From NCBI GenBank assembly GCA_934502625.1, contig CAKSUQ010000001.1, positions 138,196 to 202,195 of the forward strand: a DNA stretch of 64,000 nucleotides, in the 5' to 3' direction. This stretch comes from an uncultured Gemmiger sp. (GTDB lineage: Bacteria; Bacillota; Clostridia; Oscillospirales; Ruminococcaceae). Made by a program: the position numbers and the translations under genes. Positions 18,488 to 26,224 of this stretch are shown here, one piece after another (position 1 is the stretch's first letter; the number at the start of each line of letters is the position of its first letter). The notes beneath the pieces were generated by a model. It saw only the letters and a list, made by a program, of their open reading frames with translations, made no database searches and was not told the DNA's origin.

Positions 18488-18502
18488 ACAACATATGGTT
18501 GT
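18488..18502 (+). promoter_or_regulatory. Candidate operator of the polymerase cassette
   Basis: Near-palindrome ACAACATATGGTTGT directly after the -10 box, at the expected transcription start. It does not match the Bacillus LexA box. No regulator gene is adjacent. Confidence 0.4.
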
Positions 18503-18527
18503 GTAAGCGCATGTGAGGAGGAATTTC

Positions 18528-20054
18528 ATGCCGGAGGGAAAAGTCTATATGGCCATCGACCTGAAATCCTTCTACGCCTCGGTCGAATGTGTCGAACGTG
18601 ACCTCAACCCGCTGACGACGAACCTTGTCGTGGCAGATGCCTCCCGCACTGAGAAGACCATCTGTCTTGCGGTGTCCCCCGCGCTGAAGGCTTACGGTAT
18701 CCCCGGTCGTGCGCGGCTGTTTGAGGTCGTGCAGAAGGTGCGCGAGGTCAACGTCTGGCGGCGCACCTGTGCCCCCGGCCGCCGTTTTTCCGGGAAATCT
18801 ACCGACGCCAACGATCTGCGCACTCACCCGGAGTGGGAGTTGGACTACATTATCGCGCCGCCGCAGATGGCACACTACATCACCCAAAGCACAAAAATCT
18901 ATAACATCTACCTCAAGTACGTCGCGCCGGAGGACATCCACAGCTACTCTATAGATGAGGTTTTCCTTGATGCAACGGCCTATTTGAAGCTGTACGGCCT
19001 GACGCCCCGCGATTTCGCCATGCGCATCATTCAGGACATTCTGGCCACGACCGGCATCACGGCCACAGCGGGCATCGGCAGCAACCTCTATCTCGCCAAG
19101 GTCGCGATGGACATTCAGGCCAAGCACATCCCCGCCGACGAGAACGGTGTGCGCATCGCGCAGCTGGACGAAAAAAGCTACCGCCGCTTGCTGTGGGAGC
19201 ATACGCCGCTGACGGATTTCTGGCGGGTCGGGCGAGGCTACGCCAAAAAGCTGGAAGCCCACGGTCTGTACACGATGGGTGACATTGCACGCTGCTCGCT
19301 GGGAAAGCCCGGCAACGTCTACAAAGAGGAACTGCTATACCGCCTGTTCGGTGTCAACGCTGAACTTCTCATTGACCATGCATGGGGGTGGGAGCCCTGC
19401 ACGATCGCGGACATCAAGGCGTACAAGCCCGCCGCAACCAGCATCGGCAGCGGGCAGGTGCTGCACTGTGCCACCGACTTTGCCGAGGCACGGCTCGTCG
19501 TGCGCGAGATGGCCGACCAGCTTGTGCTTGACCTTGTGGACAAAAAGCTGATGACGAAGCAGTTGGTGTTGACAGTGGGCTATGACATTGAAAATCTGAC
19601 CGACCCGCAGCGGCGGAAGTGCTACTGCGGCGCGGTCACGACCGACCGCTATGGCCGCAGTGTGCCCAAGCACGCCCATGGCACGGCGAATCTGGCGCAT
19701 TTCACCTCCTCGACCAAGCTGATTTTGGAAGCCGTAACGGTGCTGTACGACCGCATCGTGGACGAAAATCTGCTGGTGCGGCGGGTCAATCTGACGGCCA
19801 ACAATGTGCTGGACGAACAGGCTGCGCAGGAGCGCGAGGCCTGCGAGCAGCTGGACTTTTTCTCCATCACGCAGGAGGCGCAGACCCAGCAGGCGGAGGA
19901 GGAAAAACAGCTTGCCCGCGAGCGCAAGCGTCAGGAAGCCATGCTGGCCATCAAGAAAAAGTTCGGCAAGAACGCCATCGTCAAGGGCATGGACTTGCAG
20001 GAGGGCGCGACGACGATGGAACGCAACCGCCAGATTGGAGGGCACAAGGCATGA
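18528..20054 (+). CDS. Y-family DNA polymerase (UmuC/UvrX-like)
   Basis: Translesion polymerase of 508 residues. The palm begins with MAIDLKSFYASVEC (first catalytic Asp) and has YSIDEVFLDAT (Asp-Glu catalytic pair). It continues with ITATAGIGSNLYLAK and helix-hairpin-helix-type thumb residues, then a little-finger region. The glutamine-rich tail contains QLDFF, close to a beta-clamp-binding QxxLF-type motif. AGGAGG lies 6 nt upstream of the ATG at 18528. The stop overlaps the next gene by ATGA. It resembles Bacillus YqjW/UvrX, whose partner is also a YolD-like protein. DNA-damage induction is inferred from family only. Confidence 0.93.
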   Translation: MPEGKVYMAIDLKSFYASVECVERDLNPLTTNLVVADASRTEKTICLAVSPALKAYGIPGRARLFEVVQKVREVNVWRRTCAPGRRFSGKSTDANDLRTHPEWELDYIIAPPQMAHYITQSTKIYNIYLKYVAPEDIHSYSIDEVFLDATAYLKLYGLTPRDFAMRIIQDILATTGITATAGIGSNLYLAKVAMDIQAKHIPADENGVRIAQLDEKSYRRLLWEHTPLTDFWRVGRGYAKKLEAHGLYTMGDIARCSLGKPGNVYKEELLYRLFGVNAELLIDHAWGWEPCTIADIKAYKPAATSIGSGQVLHCATDFAEARLVVREMADQLVLDLVDKKLMTKQLVLTVGYDIENLTDPQRRKCYCGAVTTDRYGRSVPKHAHGTANLAHFTSSTKLILEAVTVLYDRIVDENLLVRRVNLTANNVLDEQAAQEREACEQLDFFSITQEAQTQQAEEEKQLARERKRQEAMLAIKKKFGKNAIVKGMDLQEGATTMERNRQIGGHKA

Positions 20055-20455
20055 GCGGACGATACGACGACATCATCAATCTGCCGCACCCGGTCAGCCA
20101 GCGCCACCCGCAGATGCCGCTGGCCGACCGCGCGGCACAGTTTTCACCCTTTGCGGCGCTGACCGGGCTGGACGCCGCCCTGCAGGAGACGGCGCGGCTG
20201 ACAGACCAGCGCATCACACTGGACGAGTACGAGCAGGCCGAGCTGGACAAAACGCTCCAAGCTCTGCGGGAGGCTGCACCGCAGCACCCTGCGGTGGAGA
20301 TCACCTACTTTCAGCCCGATGCGCGTAAGGCCGGCGGGCAGTATGTGACCTCCGTCGGTCACGTCAAGCGCATTGCCGAGTACGAGCAGCAGCTGATCCT
20401 GACCGAGGGAACAAGCATCCCCCTAGCGGAAATTATCGCGGCAGCCATGCAATAA
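20051..20455 (+). CDS. YolD-like protein
   Basis: A 134-residue partner of Y-family polymerases in Firmicutes. The signature MSGRYDDIINLPHPVS and the following RAAQFSPFAAL are typical of the YolD family, ending in an EYEQQLILTEGTSIPLAEI helix. It starts within the polymerase stop (ATGA), so translation is coupled. The family may modulate polymerase V-like enzymes; its biochemistry is not settled. Confidence 0.9.
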   Translation: MSGRYDDIINLPHPVSQRHPQMPLADRAAQFSPFAALTGLDAALQETARLTDQRITLDEYEQAELDKTLQALREAAPQHPAVEITYFQPDARKAGGQYVTSVGHVKRIAEYEQQLILTEGTSIPLAEIIAAAMQ

Positions 20456-20458
20456 GTA

Positions 20459-20512
20459 AAAAACACCCTCGTCCGCCGGTGCAAAACCGGCAGACGGTGG
20501 GTGTTTTATTTG
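20459..20512 (+). terminator. Terminator of the polymerase cassette
   Basis: Hairpin with arms AAACACCC and GGGTGTTT and an inner GCCGGT/ACCGGC stem, then TTTATTTGC. Confidence 0.8.
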
Positions 20513-20596
20513 CTACACGGTGCTACTAGATGTGTCCTGCACAGGCAGAATCCAGCGCAGCCGTGTTTCACCATAGAAATCTACCTGCAAAAACAC

Positions 20597-20633
20597 AAAA
20601 AGCCGCTTATCTCAAAATCGAGATAAGCGGCTT
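20597..20633 (-). terminator. Terminator of the right tRNA cluster
   Basis: Same symmetric hairpin as at 18387-18423; here it ends minus-strand transcription toward the cassette. Confidence 0.9.
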
Positions 20634-20634
20634 T

Positions 20635-20710
20635 TGGCAGGGGTAGAAGGATTCGAACCCTCGGCACGCGGTTTTGGAGACCGCTGCTCTACCAACTGAG
20701 CTATGCCCCT
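20635..20710 (-). tRNA. tRNA-Trp (anticodon CCA), second copy
   Basis: Identical to the gene at 18310-18385, opposite strand. Confidence 0.96.
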
Positions 20711-20713
20711 ATG

Positions 20714-20752
20714 AAAAATACCCACGATGCCATTTTTGCATTGTGGGTATTG
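20714..20752 (-). terminator. Terminator-like hairpin between tRNA-Thr and tRNA-Trp, second copy
   Basis: Identical to 18268-18306 on the opposite strand. Confidence 0.7.
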
Positions 20753-20755
20753 TGC

Positions 20756-20831
<76 letters not shown>

Positions 20832-20834
20832 TTA

Positions 20835-20911
20835 TGGCGACCCGAATCAGGCTCGAACTGACGACCTCTAGCGTGACAGGCTAGCGTTCTAACCAACTGA
20901 ACTACCGGGCC
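20835..20911 (-). tRNA. tRNA-Asp (anticodon GTC), second copy
   Basis: Identical to the gene at 18109-18185, opposite strand. Confidence 0.97.
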
Positions 20912-20966
20912 ATACCCAGCCTGCGCGGCCGCTTGCGGCGTTTGCCTCACGACCAGCGCAGGAATT

Positions 20967-20995
20967 ATTATAAGGGATAAGCAAAGAAAAGTCAA
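20967..20995 (-). promoter_or_regulatory. Promoter of the right tRNA cluster
   Basis: Minus strand: TTGACT (20990-20995), 17-nt spacer, perfect TATAAT (20967-20972). Sequence differs from the left promoter region, so the two clusters are driven independently. Confidence 0.9.
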
Positions 20996-21013
20996 GCGAT
21001 TTTCAGGAAAAAT

Positions 21014-22249
21014 TTAATTATTTTCCGGCTTTTGCATACGGATCAGGCTGTAGGGCAAAAGCGGCGTCTCGCAGGGGATGGTGTACTGCATCATCGGGTG
21101 CGGGGTGGCGTCAACGCGCTCGCCGTCGGCGTTCTCGATCCACGCGGGTGCCAGCTTCACGACGCTGCCGTCGGGCTGCAGAATCTCGATCTCATCACCT
21201 GCTGCGAATTTACCGCGCTGCGTGCAGTGGGCGATGCCATTCTCCCAGCTGTCCACCGTGCCGATGAAATCCCAATCGCGCACGTAGGTGTGGCTGGGGG
21301 TCTGCTGCGCCTGCTCCTTGCCGAAGTAGAAGCCCGGTGAGTAGTGGCGATGGCTCGTGCGGTTCAGCTCCTCGATAACGTCGTCGGGCAGCTCGAAATT
21401 CTCGTTGAACGGGTCAGCCAAGAAAGCGTCCAGTGCGCGGCGGTAGGCGCTGACGACCGACGCCACATAGTAGAATGTCTTGGCGCGCCCCTCGATCTTC
21501 AGCGAGTCGACGCCCGCTTTACAGATCAAATCGATAAACGGCGCGGTGCATAGGTCGTTGGCGTTCAGGATATAGCTGCCGTTGTCGGGCGTCTCCCCTA
21601 TCTCCATGTACTGACCGGGGCGATGTTCCTCGACGAGGTTGTACTTCCAGCGGCAGGGCTGGGCGCACTCGCCGCGGTTGCCGCTGCGGCCGGTCATATA
21701 GCTGGACAGCAGGCACCGACCGGAGACGCTCATACACATGGCACCGTGGACGAAGGCTTCGAGCTCCAGATCTTCGGGGCAGTTGTCGCGGATCTGGGCG
21801 ATCTCGGTCAGGGGCAGCTCGCGCGCCAGTACGACGCGCTTTGCGCCCAGCTCATAGCACACCTTGGCGGCCTCGTAGTTCGTGATGCCCGCCTGCGTCG
21901 AGACGTGGCGCTCGACCTGCGGGGCGTACTTTTTTGCCAGCGCCAGCACACCGAGGTCGGCGATGATAAACGCATCGACGCCCGCCTCGGCGGCGTCTTG
22001 AATATACTGGGGCAACTTGGACAGTTCCTCGTTCGTGGGCAGGGTGTTCAGGGTCAGATAGACCTTTTTGCCGCGGGCATGGGCGAAGATGCAGCCCTCG
22101 TGCAGCTCGCCGACCGTCAGGTTGACCGGCGCGGCACGCATGCCGAACTCCGGCAGGGCGCAGTAGACAGCGTCCGCACCGTACATGACGGCGTATTTCA
22201 GCGTTTCAAGGCTGCCCGCAGGGGCGAGCAGTTCCGGCTGTTGCAGCAT
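21014..22249 (-). CDS. U32 family peptidase / TrhP-like tRNA hydroxylation protein
   Basis: Member of the U32 group that includes the tRNA uridine-hydroxylation factors TrhP (YrrO/YegQ). The N-terminal TIM-barrel part begins ELLAPAGSLETLKYAVMYGADAVY. The hallmark region FVHGAMCMSVSGRCLLSSYMTGRSGNRGECAQPCRW carries the conserved cysteines. A C-terminal beta domain contains FIGTVDSW and GDEIEILQPDG. Length of 411 residues matches YrrO. GGAGG precedes the ATG. The upstream mltG on the same strand mirrors the Bacillus yrrL-yrrO neighbourhood, which favours the RNA-modification role over a true protease. Confidence 0.88.
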   Translation of the reverse strand: MLQQPELLAPAGSLETLKYAVMYGADAVYCALPEFGMRAAPVNLTVGELHEGCIFAHARGKKVYLTLNTLPTNEELSKLPQYIQDAAEAGVDAFIIADLGVLALAKKYAPQVERHVSTQAGITNYEAAKVCYELGAKRVVLARELPLTEIAQIRDNCPEDLELEAFVHGAMCMSVSGRCLLSSYMTGRSGNRGECAQPCRWKYNLVEEHRPGQYMEIGETPDNGSYILNANDLCTAPFIDLICKAGVDSLKIEGRAKTFYYVASVVSAYRRALDAFLADPFNENFELPDDVIEELNRTSHRHYSPGFYFGKEQAQQTPSHTYVRDWDFIGTVDSWENGIAHCTQRGKFAAGDEIEILQPDGSVVKLAPAWIENADGERVDATPHPMMQYTIPCETPLLPYSLIRMQKPENN

Positions 22250-22271
22250 AGTGATTTCCTCCGTTTTGCGT

Positions 22272-22300
22272 AAAAAGCGCCCGGTGGGAAGCGGGCGCTT
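22272..22300 (-). terminator. Terminator between mltG and the U32 gene
   Basis: Minus-strand hairpin AAGCGCCCG/CGGGCGCTT with T5 tail, about 25 nt before the U32 start, so the two genes are only partly co-transcribed if at all. Confidence 0.7.
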
Positions 22301-22318
22301 GGGGTTACTAGTGGTGGC

Positions 22319-22346
22319 AGCGGGCGCATATGGAATGCGCCTCTAC
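22319..22346. repeat. Palindromic repeat of the GTAGGGG family
   Basis: Core GCGCATATGGAATGCGC ending in CTCTAC, almost identical to the copy at 12592-12617. Confidence 0.75.
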
Positions 22347-22359
22347 CGCGCGTCTTTTT

Positions 22360-23691
22360 TTACGACGCCCAGCCTGCTTTGACGCAGTTCTGGTAGTGCT
22401 CGTCGGCGGTCTTGGCGTAGAAATACTGCCCGGCGACGTCGGTGTCGGGGTGACCCGTGACGAAGAAGTAGTAGCCCTCGTCGATATACTCCTGATCCGG
22501 GTTCAACGCGGCCTCGATGGCGGCGTAACCGGGGCAGGAAATAGGGCCTGCGGGCAGCCCGCCGATGCTGTAGGTGTCGTACAGCGCCAGCACATCGTCG
22601 GGGATCGCGCCGTCCTCCGGCCAGCCGTAGTACTCGGCCGTCGGGGAGTTCCAAAGGTAGTTGTTCTCGTTGTCCTGCATGATATAGCTGCTAGCGTTGG
22701 ATTCCAGCTTATGCTCTGCCCACTGCGGGTCGCTGGATTCAAGGCGGTTGTGGAAGCAGGCACTGACCTTGGCGTCCTCGCTTTCGAGGCCGGCCTCCTC
22801 CTGAATGAAGCTGGCCAGCTTGACGACATCGTCGAGGCTTGTGCCCTTGGCAGCGATGGTATCCGCCAGATCAGCAGTCTTGGAGGCGAACTCGCCGTAG
22901 AGCGCGTCGACATAGTAGGCGACATCCTCATCCTTGTACAGGTTGTAGGTGTCCGGGAAGAGGTAGCCCTCGCACTTCATCAGGCGGTCGTTGTCGGGGA
23001 TGGCGTTCCAGAAGTCGTACTTGCTCCAGTCGGTGCCATCCGCACCGTTGGCGCAGGCGATGAAGGTATCCACGTCATCCACCAGCCCGGCGTCGACGAA
23101 AATCTCGGCAACGCCGACAGCCGTCGTGCCCTCTGGGATCGTCACATTGACGGTAGCGCGGCGGGTCGCAACCGAGATCGTCTTGATGATCTCGTTGTAG
23201 GGCATGCCGGATCGCAGTTCAAAGTCGCCGTACTGGATGCCGCCCGCCTTGCCGCTGTACTTGGCGTACTGCTTGAAGAGCCAGTCGTACTCGATGATGC
23301 CGGCGTCCTTCAGCTGAGTGGCGATGCTGGTGACCGACGAGCCCTCCGGGATGGTGATGGTCTGGGTCTCGCCGAGGGTCTTCTGGCCGTCCAGCTCGGC
23401 GTAGAACTGGCTGACCTTATAGCCGCCAAAGCCGACCAGCGCCAGAATGATGAGGACGATCAGGCAGCCGAACGGGAAGCGGCGGCGAGGCTTTTCGTCC
23501 TCCTCGTCGTCGTCATACTCCTCGTGAACAACAGGCTTCGGCTTTTTCTTGGGCTTTTCTTTTTTGGGCTTTGGCGGTTCCGGGGCAGGTGCGGTGCGCT
23601 TGGCAGCGGGGCGCGGCGCAGGGGTGGGCGCAGCCTGCTGCGGGGCAGGCTGCTGCACGGGCTGATCCGGATTTGAACGATTGATCCTCAT
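22360..23691 (-). CDS. mltG: Endolytic murein transglycosylase MltG
   Basis: Membrane-anchored lytic transglycosylase (YceG-like) that cuts nascent glycan strands and limits their length. The cytoplasmic N-terminus (about 70 residues) is rich in Pro, Gln, Ala and Lys. One membrane helix follows (CLIVLIILALVGFGGYKV), then a LysM-like segment ITIPEGSSVTSIATQL and the catalytic domain. Catalytic Glu lies in ASFIQEEAGLESE, with the conserved end SIGGLPAGPISCPGYAAIEAALNP. GGAG lies 6 nt before the ATG. Length of 443 residues is normal. Confidence 0.94.
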   Translation of the reverse strand: MRINRSNPDQPVQQPAPQQAAPTPAPRPAAKRTAPAPEPPKPKKEKPKKKPKPVVHEEYDDDEEDEKPRRRFPFGCLIVLIILALVGFGGYKVSQFYAELDGQKTLGETQTITIPEGSSVTSIATQLKDAGIIEYDWLFKQYAKYSGKAGGIQYGDFELRSGMPYNEIIKTISVATRRATVNVTIPEGTTAVGVAEIFVDAGLVDDVDTFIACANGADGTDWSKYDFWNAIPDNDRLMKCEGYLFPDTYNLYKDEDVAYYVDALYGEFASKTADLADTIAAKGTSLDDVVKLASFIQEEAGLESEDAKVSACFHNRLESSDPQWAEHKLESNASSYIMQDNENNYLWNSPTAEYYGWPEDGAIPDDVLALYDTYSIGGLPAGPISCPGYAAIEAALNPDQEYIDEGYYFFVTGHPDTDVAGQYFYAKTADEHYQNCVKAGWAS

Positions 23692-23752
23692 GGGATGCTC
23701 CTAACTTTTTATCGATTCCTAATTGATTTATCGGGGAATGTGCGGTGAAGGG

Positions 23753-23860
23753 CGGGCGGATATGGAATCCGCCCCTACGAATATGCGTCGGCGGAAATGT
23801 TCCGGGGCGTCGAGGACGCCGCCCCCTACGACCTGTACGGGCGCACTCGATATGCGCCCA
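23753..23860. repeat. Cluster of three palindromic repeats
   Basis: Copies at 23753-23779 (CGGATATGGAATCCG core), 23812-23829 (GGCGTCGAGGACGCC core) and 23835-23860 (GCGCACTCGATATGCGC core), the first two ending in CCCCTACG-type flanks. They fill the 172-bp gap between the GNAT gene and mltG; no gene is seen in it. Confidence 0.7.
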
Positions 23861-23863
23861 GTT

Positions 23864-24685
23864 TTACAGCAGCATTCTGAAATAGGCGTCGGTCGTGGGG
23901 AATGGCTTGCCTAAAAAGGCCAACATGCCGTAGCCGCAGCGGCGGCCTGCACCGAGGTAGAGCGTCTGCTTCTCGGCCAGCAGGATACGGGCGCTGGCCG
24001 CGCCGGTCTTTTCACGCGCGGCCTGCAAAAGCTGGTCGGCACAGTGGTCGTTGTCGGCTTGCAATTCCAAAAATTGCAGTGTGTCGCCCTTTTGGTAGTA
24101 CAACCCGTAGCCTCGTCTGGTGCTGACGACGGTCAGACCGCGGCGGTACAGCTGGGTCATGACCTCGTTCATGGCGGGTTCCGGCAGGCAGATGCAGCCC
24201 GGCTGGTAGATATGCCGCATTTCCAGCAGCTTGTGCACGGTCAGACTGTCGAAGTTTGCCTGCGCCAGCACGTCGCGGCGGATGGGCGTTTGCAGCACGC
24301 GCAACGGCAGTTGGCCGCGAAAGCCGAGCGCTTTCAGCGCTTCGGCGTTCTGCGCGCCCTCCGGCGTCATGACGGCAAAGTCAAAGCCGCTGGCACCGTA
24401 GGCGCGCAGGCAGCCCTCCAGCAGCTTGGGCAGCAGTCGGTCAAGCGGCACGCCCGGCTCCCCCGCCGCGCCGCAGAGCCAGACGCCGTGGTGCTGGCCG
24501 TACTCGACCGGGATGGCTGCCAGCATGGCCGCCAGCTGGCCGTCGGTCTTTTCCAGCAGCAGGATATTTTCCAGCCCTGCGATATTTTGCAGCCAGCCGA
24601 CGGCGTCGGCGCGGGTGGTTCTGGACGCCTTGCAGCGCAGCGCCACCAGCGCGGGTAGATCATCTGCGGTCGCCTTGCGCAGCAT
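23864..24685 (-). CDS. GNAT-fold N-acetyltransferase-like protein
   Basis: A protein of 273 residues that begins MLRKATADDLPALVALRCKA, the usual first strand and helix of a GNAT domain. The acetyl-CoA loop is hard to place; residues around 90-120 (LEGCLRAYGASGFDFAVMTPEGAQNAEALKALGFRG) fit the second half of the fold with the typical ALGF ending. The C-terminal 130 residues may be a second, degenerate GNAT or sterol-carrier-like domain. The ATG at 24685 has GAGG 8 nt upstream; a GTG 3 codons earlier overlaps it. Substrate unknown. Confidence 0.7.
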   Translation of the reverse strand: MLRKATADDLPALVALRCKASRTTRADAVGWLQNIAGLENILLLEKTDGQLAAMLAAIPVEYGQHHGVWLCGAAGEPGVPLDRLLPKLLEGCLRAYGASGFDFAVMTPEGAQNAEALKALGFRGQLPLRVLQTPIRRDVLAQANFDSLTVHKLLEMRHIYQPGCICLPEPAMNEVMTQLYRRGLTVVSTRRGYGLYYQKGDTLQFLELQADNDHCADQLLQAAREKTGAASARILLAEKQTLYLGAGRRCGYGMLAFLGKPFPTTDAYFRMLL

Positions 24686-24724
24686 AGGGGTCACCTCTTT
24701 TTGTAAATCTTTTATCGGTGCAAC

Positions 24725-24752
24725 GCGGGCGGATATGGAATCCGCCCCTACA
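24725..24752. repeat. Palindromic repeat of the GTAGGGG family
   Basis: CGGGCGGATATGGAATCCG core with CCCCTAC flank, near-identical to 23753-23779. Confidence 0.75.
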
Positions 24753-24773
24753 GCTGCAACGCACTACATCATT

Positions 24774-25448
24774 TTACAGTATCCCATTCAGGTTTGCAAG
24801 GATTTCTGCGTTGATGTCCTCGACAGTGCGCATGGTTTTTGTACCGTTGACGGCGGCGGTGCATTCGATGCGGTTCCAGCCCAGCGTGCGGGCGCAGTAC
24901 TCGGCGGCGGCGCGGCTTCGGGCAAGGTACTCGGTGTCCCTCTCCTGAATGTCCTTCTTCGACTCGTCGCCGTGGTAGCGCTCGGTGATGAGGTGCTGCG
25001 ACACCTCCGGGTCGACGGCCAGATAGATCACGGCGTCGGGCGCAGGGATGCCAAACTTCTTGTACTCGAAGTCGAACAGCCAGTTCAGGAAGCCGTCCCA
25101 GTGCATCGGCGGCAGCTTACTGCACTGGTGTACGGCGTTGGAGGTCGTGTACCGGTCAGACAGCACCAAGCCGCCCTCGCGGTAGAACTCGCCCCAATCG
25201 GTCTTGTAGCTGGCGTAGCGGTCGACGGCATAGAAGCTCGACGCCGCGTAGGCGTTGACGTCGTCGGGCTTTTCGCCGAACGCACCGGACAGATACATCT
25301 TCACCAGCGCCGACGAATCGCTCTCGTAATTCGGGAAAGTGATCTGCCGCAGGCTGTGCCCCCGCTCTTTTAAGCGTTCTGCCGACAGTTTTGTCTGGGT
25401 ACCCTTGCCGGAGCCGTCCAACCCCTCAAAGATGATCAGCTTACCCAT
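24774..25448 (-). CDS. tmk: Thymidylate kinase
   Basis: Phosphorylates dTMP to dTDP. P-loop FEGLDGSGKGTQ at the N-terminus and the DRY-type motif LVLSDRYTTSNAVHQ near residue 90. A nucleotide-binding lid region with SKKDIQERDTEYL follows. At 224 residues it belongs to the slightly longer clostridial group. The start overlaps the thyX stop by 8 nt, so synthesis of dTMP and its first phosphorylation are coupled in one transcript. Confidence 0.95.
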   Translation of the reverse strand: MGKLIIFEGLDGSGKGTQTKLSAERLKERGHSLRQITFPNYESDSSALVKMYLSGAFGEKPDDVNAYAASSFYAVDRYASYKTDWGEFYREGGLVLSDRYTTSNAVHQCSKLPPMHWDGFLNWLFDFEYKKFGIPAPDAVIYLAVDPEVSQHLITERYHGDESKKDIQERDTEYLARSRAAAEYCARTLGWNRIECTAAVNGTKTMRTVEDINAEILANLNGIL

Positions 25449-26223
25449 TTTGCAGTGCCTCCTGTTTCAGCTTGGCATATTTTTCGCGCACGGCGGCCTG
25501 CTGGCCGCAGCACATGCGGCCTTCGGGGCAGGCGGCGGTCAGGCAGCGCGGCCCCGCCCCGGCAAAGATGTGCGGGGCGATGGGCGTGACGAGGCGCAGC
25601 ATCTCGTCCGCGACGGCGCGGATCTCCCACTGCGCACGGTTGCAGCAACGCAGATTGAAGAAGTTCTGCAAACTGCGGCAGTTCATCGTCATCACCATCT
25701 TCGTCTCGCAGGCGTTGGGCAGCACAAAGCGCGCGTCCTCGTTGGCCTGCTTCGACGCCTTGGCGCGGGCGGCTTTCTCGTCCATTCCCTCGGCCATCAG
25801 GCGGGCGGTGTGGGCGTTTTCCAGCGTCTCGACGAGTTCAAGATACTTCTTTGCGTCGTCGTTCATCGAGGCGATGAACTGCGCCTTTGCTTCCGGGATG
25901 GCCTCGATCTCCGGCGGGATGACATAGCGGAAATCTTCGAGCCGCACGTAGCGCTGGCTCTGCACGCTGAAGCTGCCAATGCGGTGGCGTGTCACCTGCG
26001 CCAAAAATGTACGGGACACGCCCTCGATGCCGAAGGTGAAGCTGGCGTGCTCGATGGGGCTGGCGTGGCCGACGTCGTTGAGGCGCTGCAAAAACGCCTC
26101 AGTCTTTTCGGGCGTCAGGCCGTCCAAAAGCGTTTCAATGTGCGCGTCGGAGTAACAGAGCTTCGCCGCCGCCGCAATGGTTTTTTCGGGGTCGTTGGTA
26201 TGGGCGATCAATTGTACCAGCAT
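25441..26223 (-). CDS. thyX: Flavin-dependent thymidylate synthase ThyX
   Basis: Makes dTMP from dUMP using methylene-tetrahydrofolate and FAD/NADPH. The ThyX motif RHR-x7-S-x-R is present as RHRIGSFSVQSQRYV, preceded by IEHASFTFGIEG and followed by ETKMVMTMNCRSLQNFFNLRCCNRAQWEIR. Length of 260 residues is normal. GGAGG for this start is formed by the final codons of pcrA (stop at 26225), so the genes are tightly linked. No thyA is in the window. Confidence 0.97.
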   Translation of the reverse strand: MLVQLIAHTNDPEKTIAAAAKLCYSDAHIETLLDGLTPEKTEAFLQRLNDVGHASPIEHASFTFGIEGVSRTFLAQVTRHRIGSFSVQSQRYVRLEDFRYVIPPEIEAIPEAKAQFIASMNDDAKKYLELVETLENAHTARLMAEGMDEKAARAKASKQANEDARFVLPNACETKMVMTMNCRSLQNFFNLRCCNRAQWEIRAVADEMLRLVTPIAPHIFAGAGPRCLTAACPEGRMCCGQQAAVREKYAKLKQEALQNG

Positions 26224-26224
26224 G

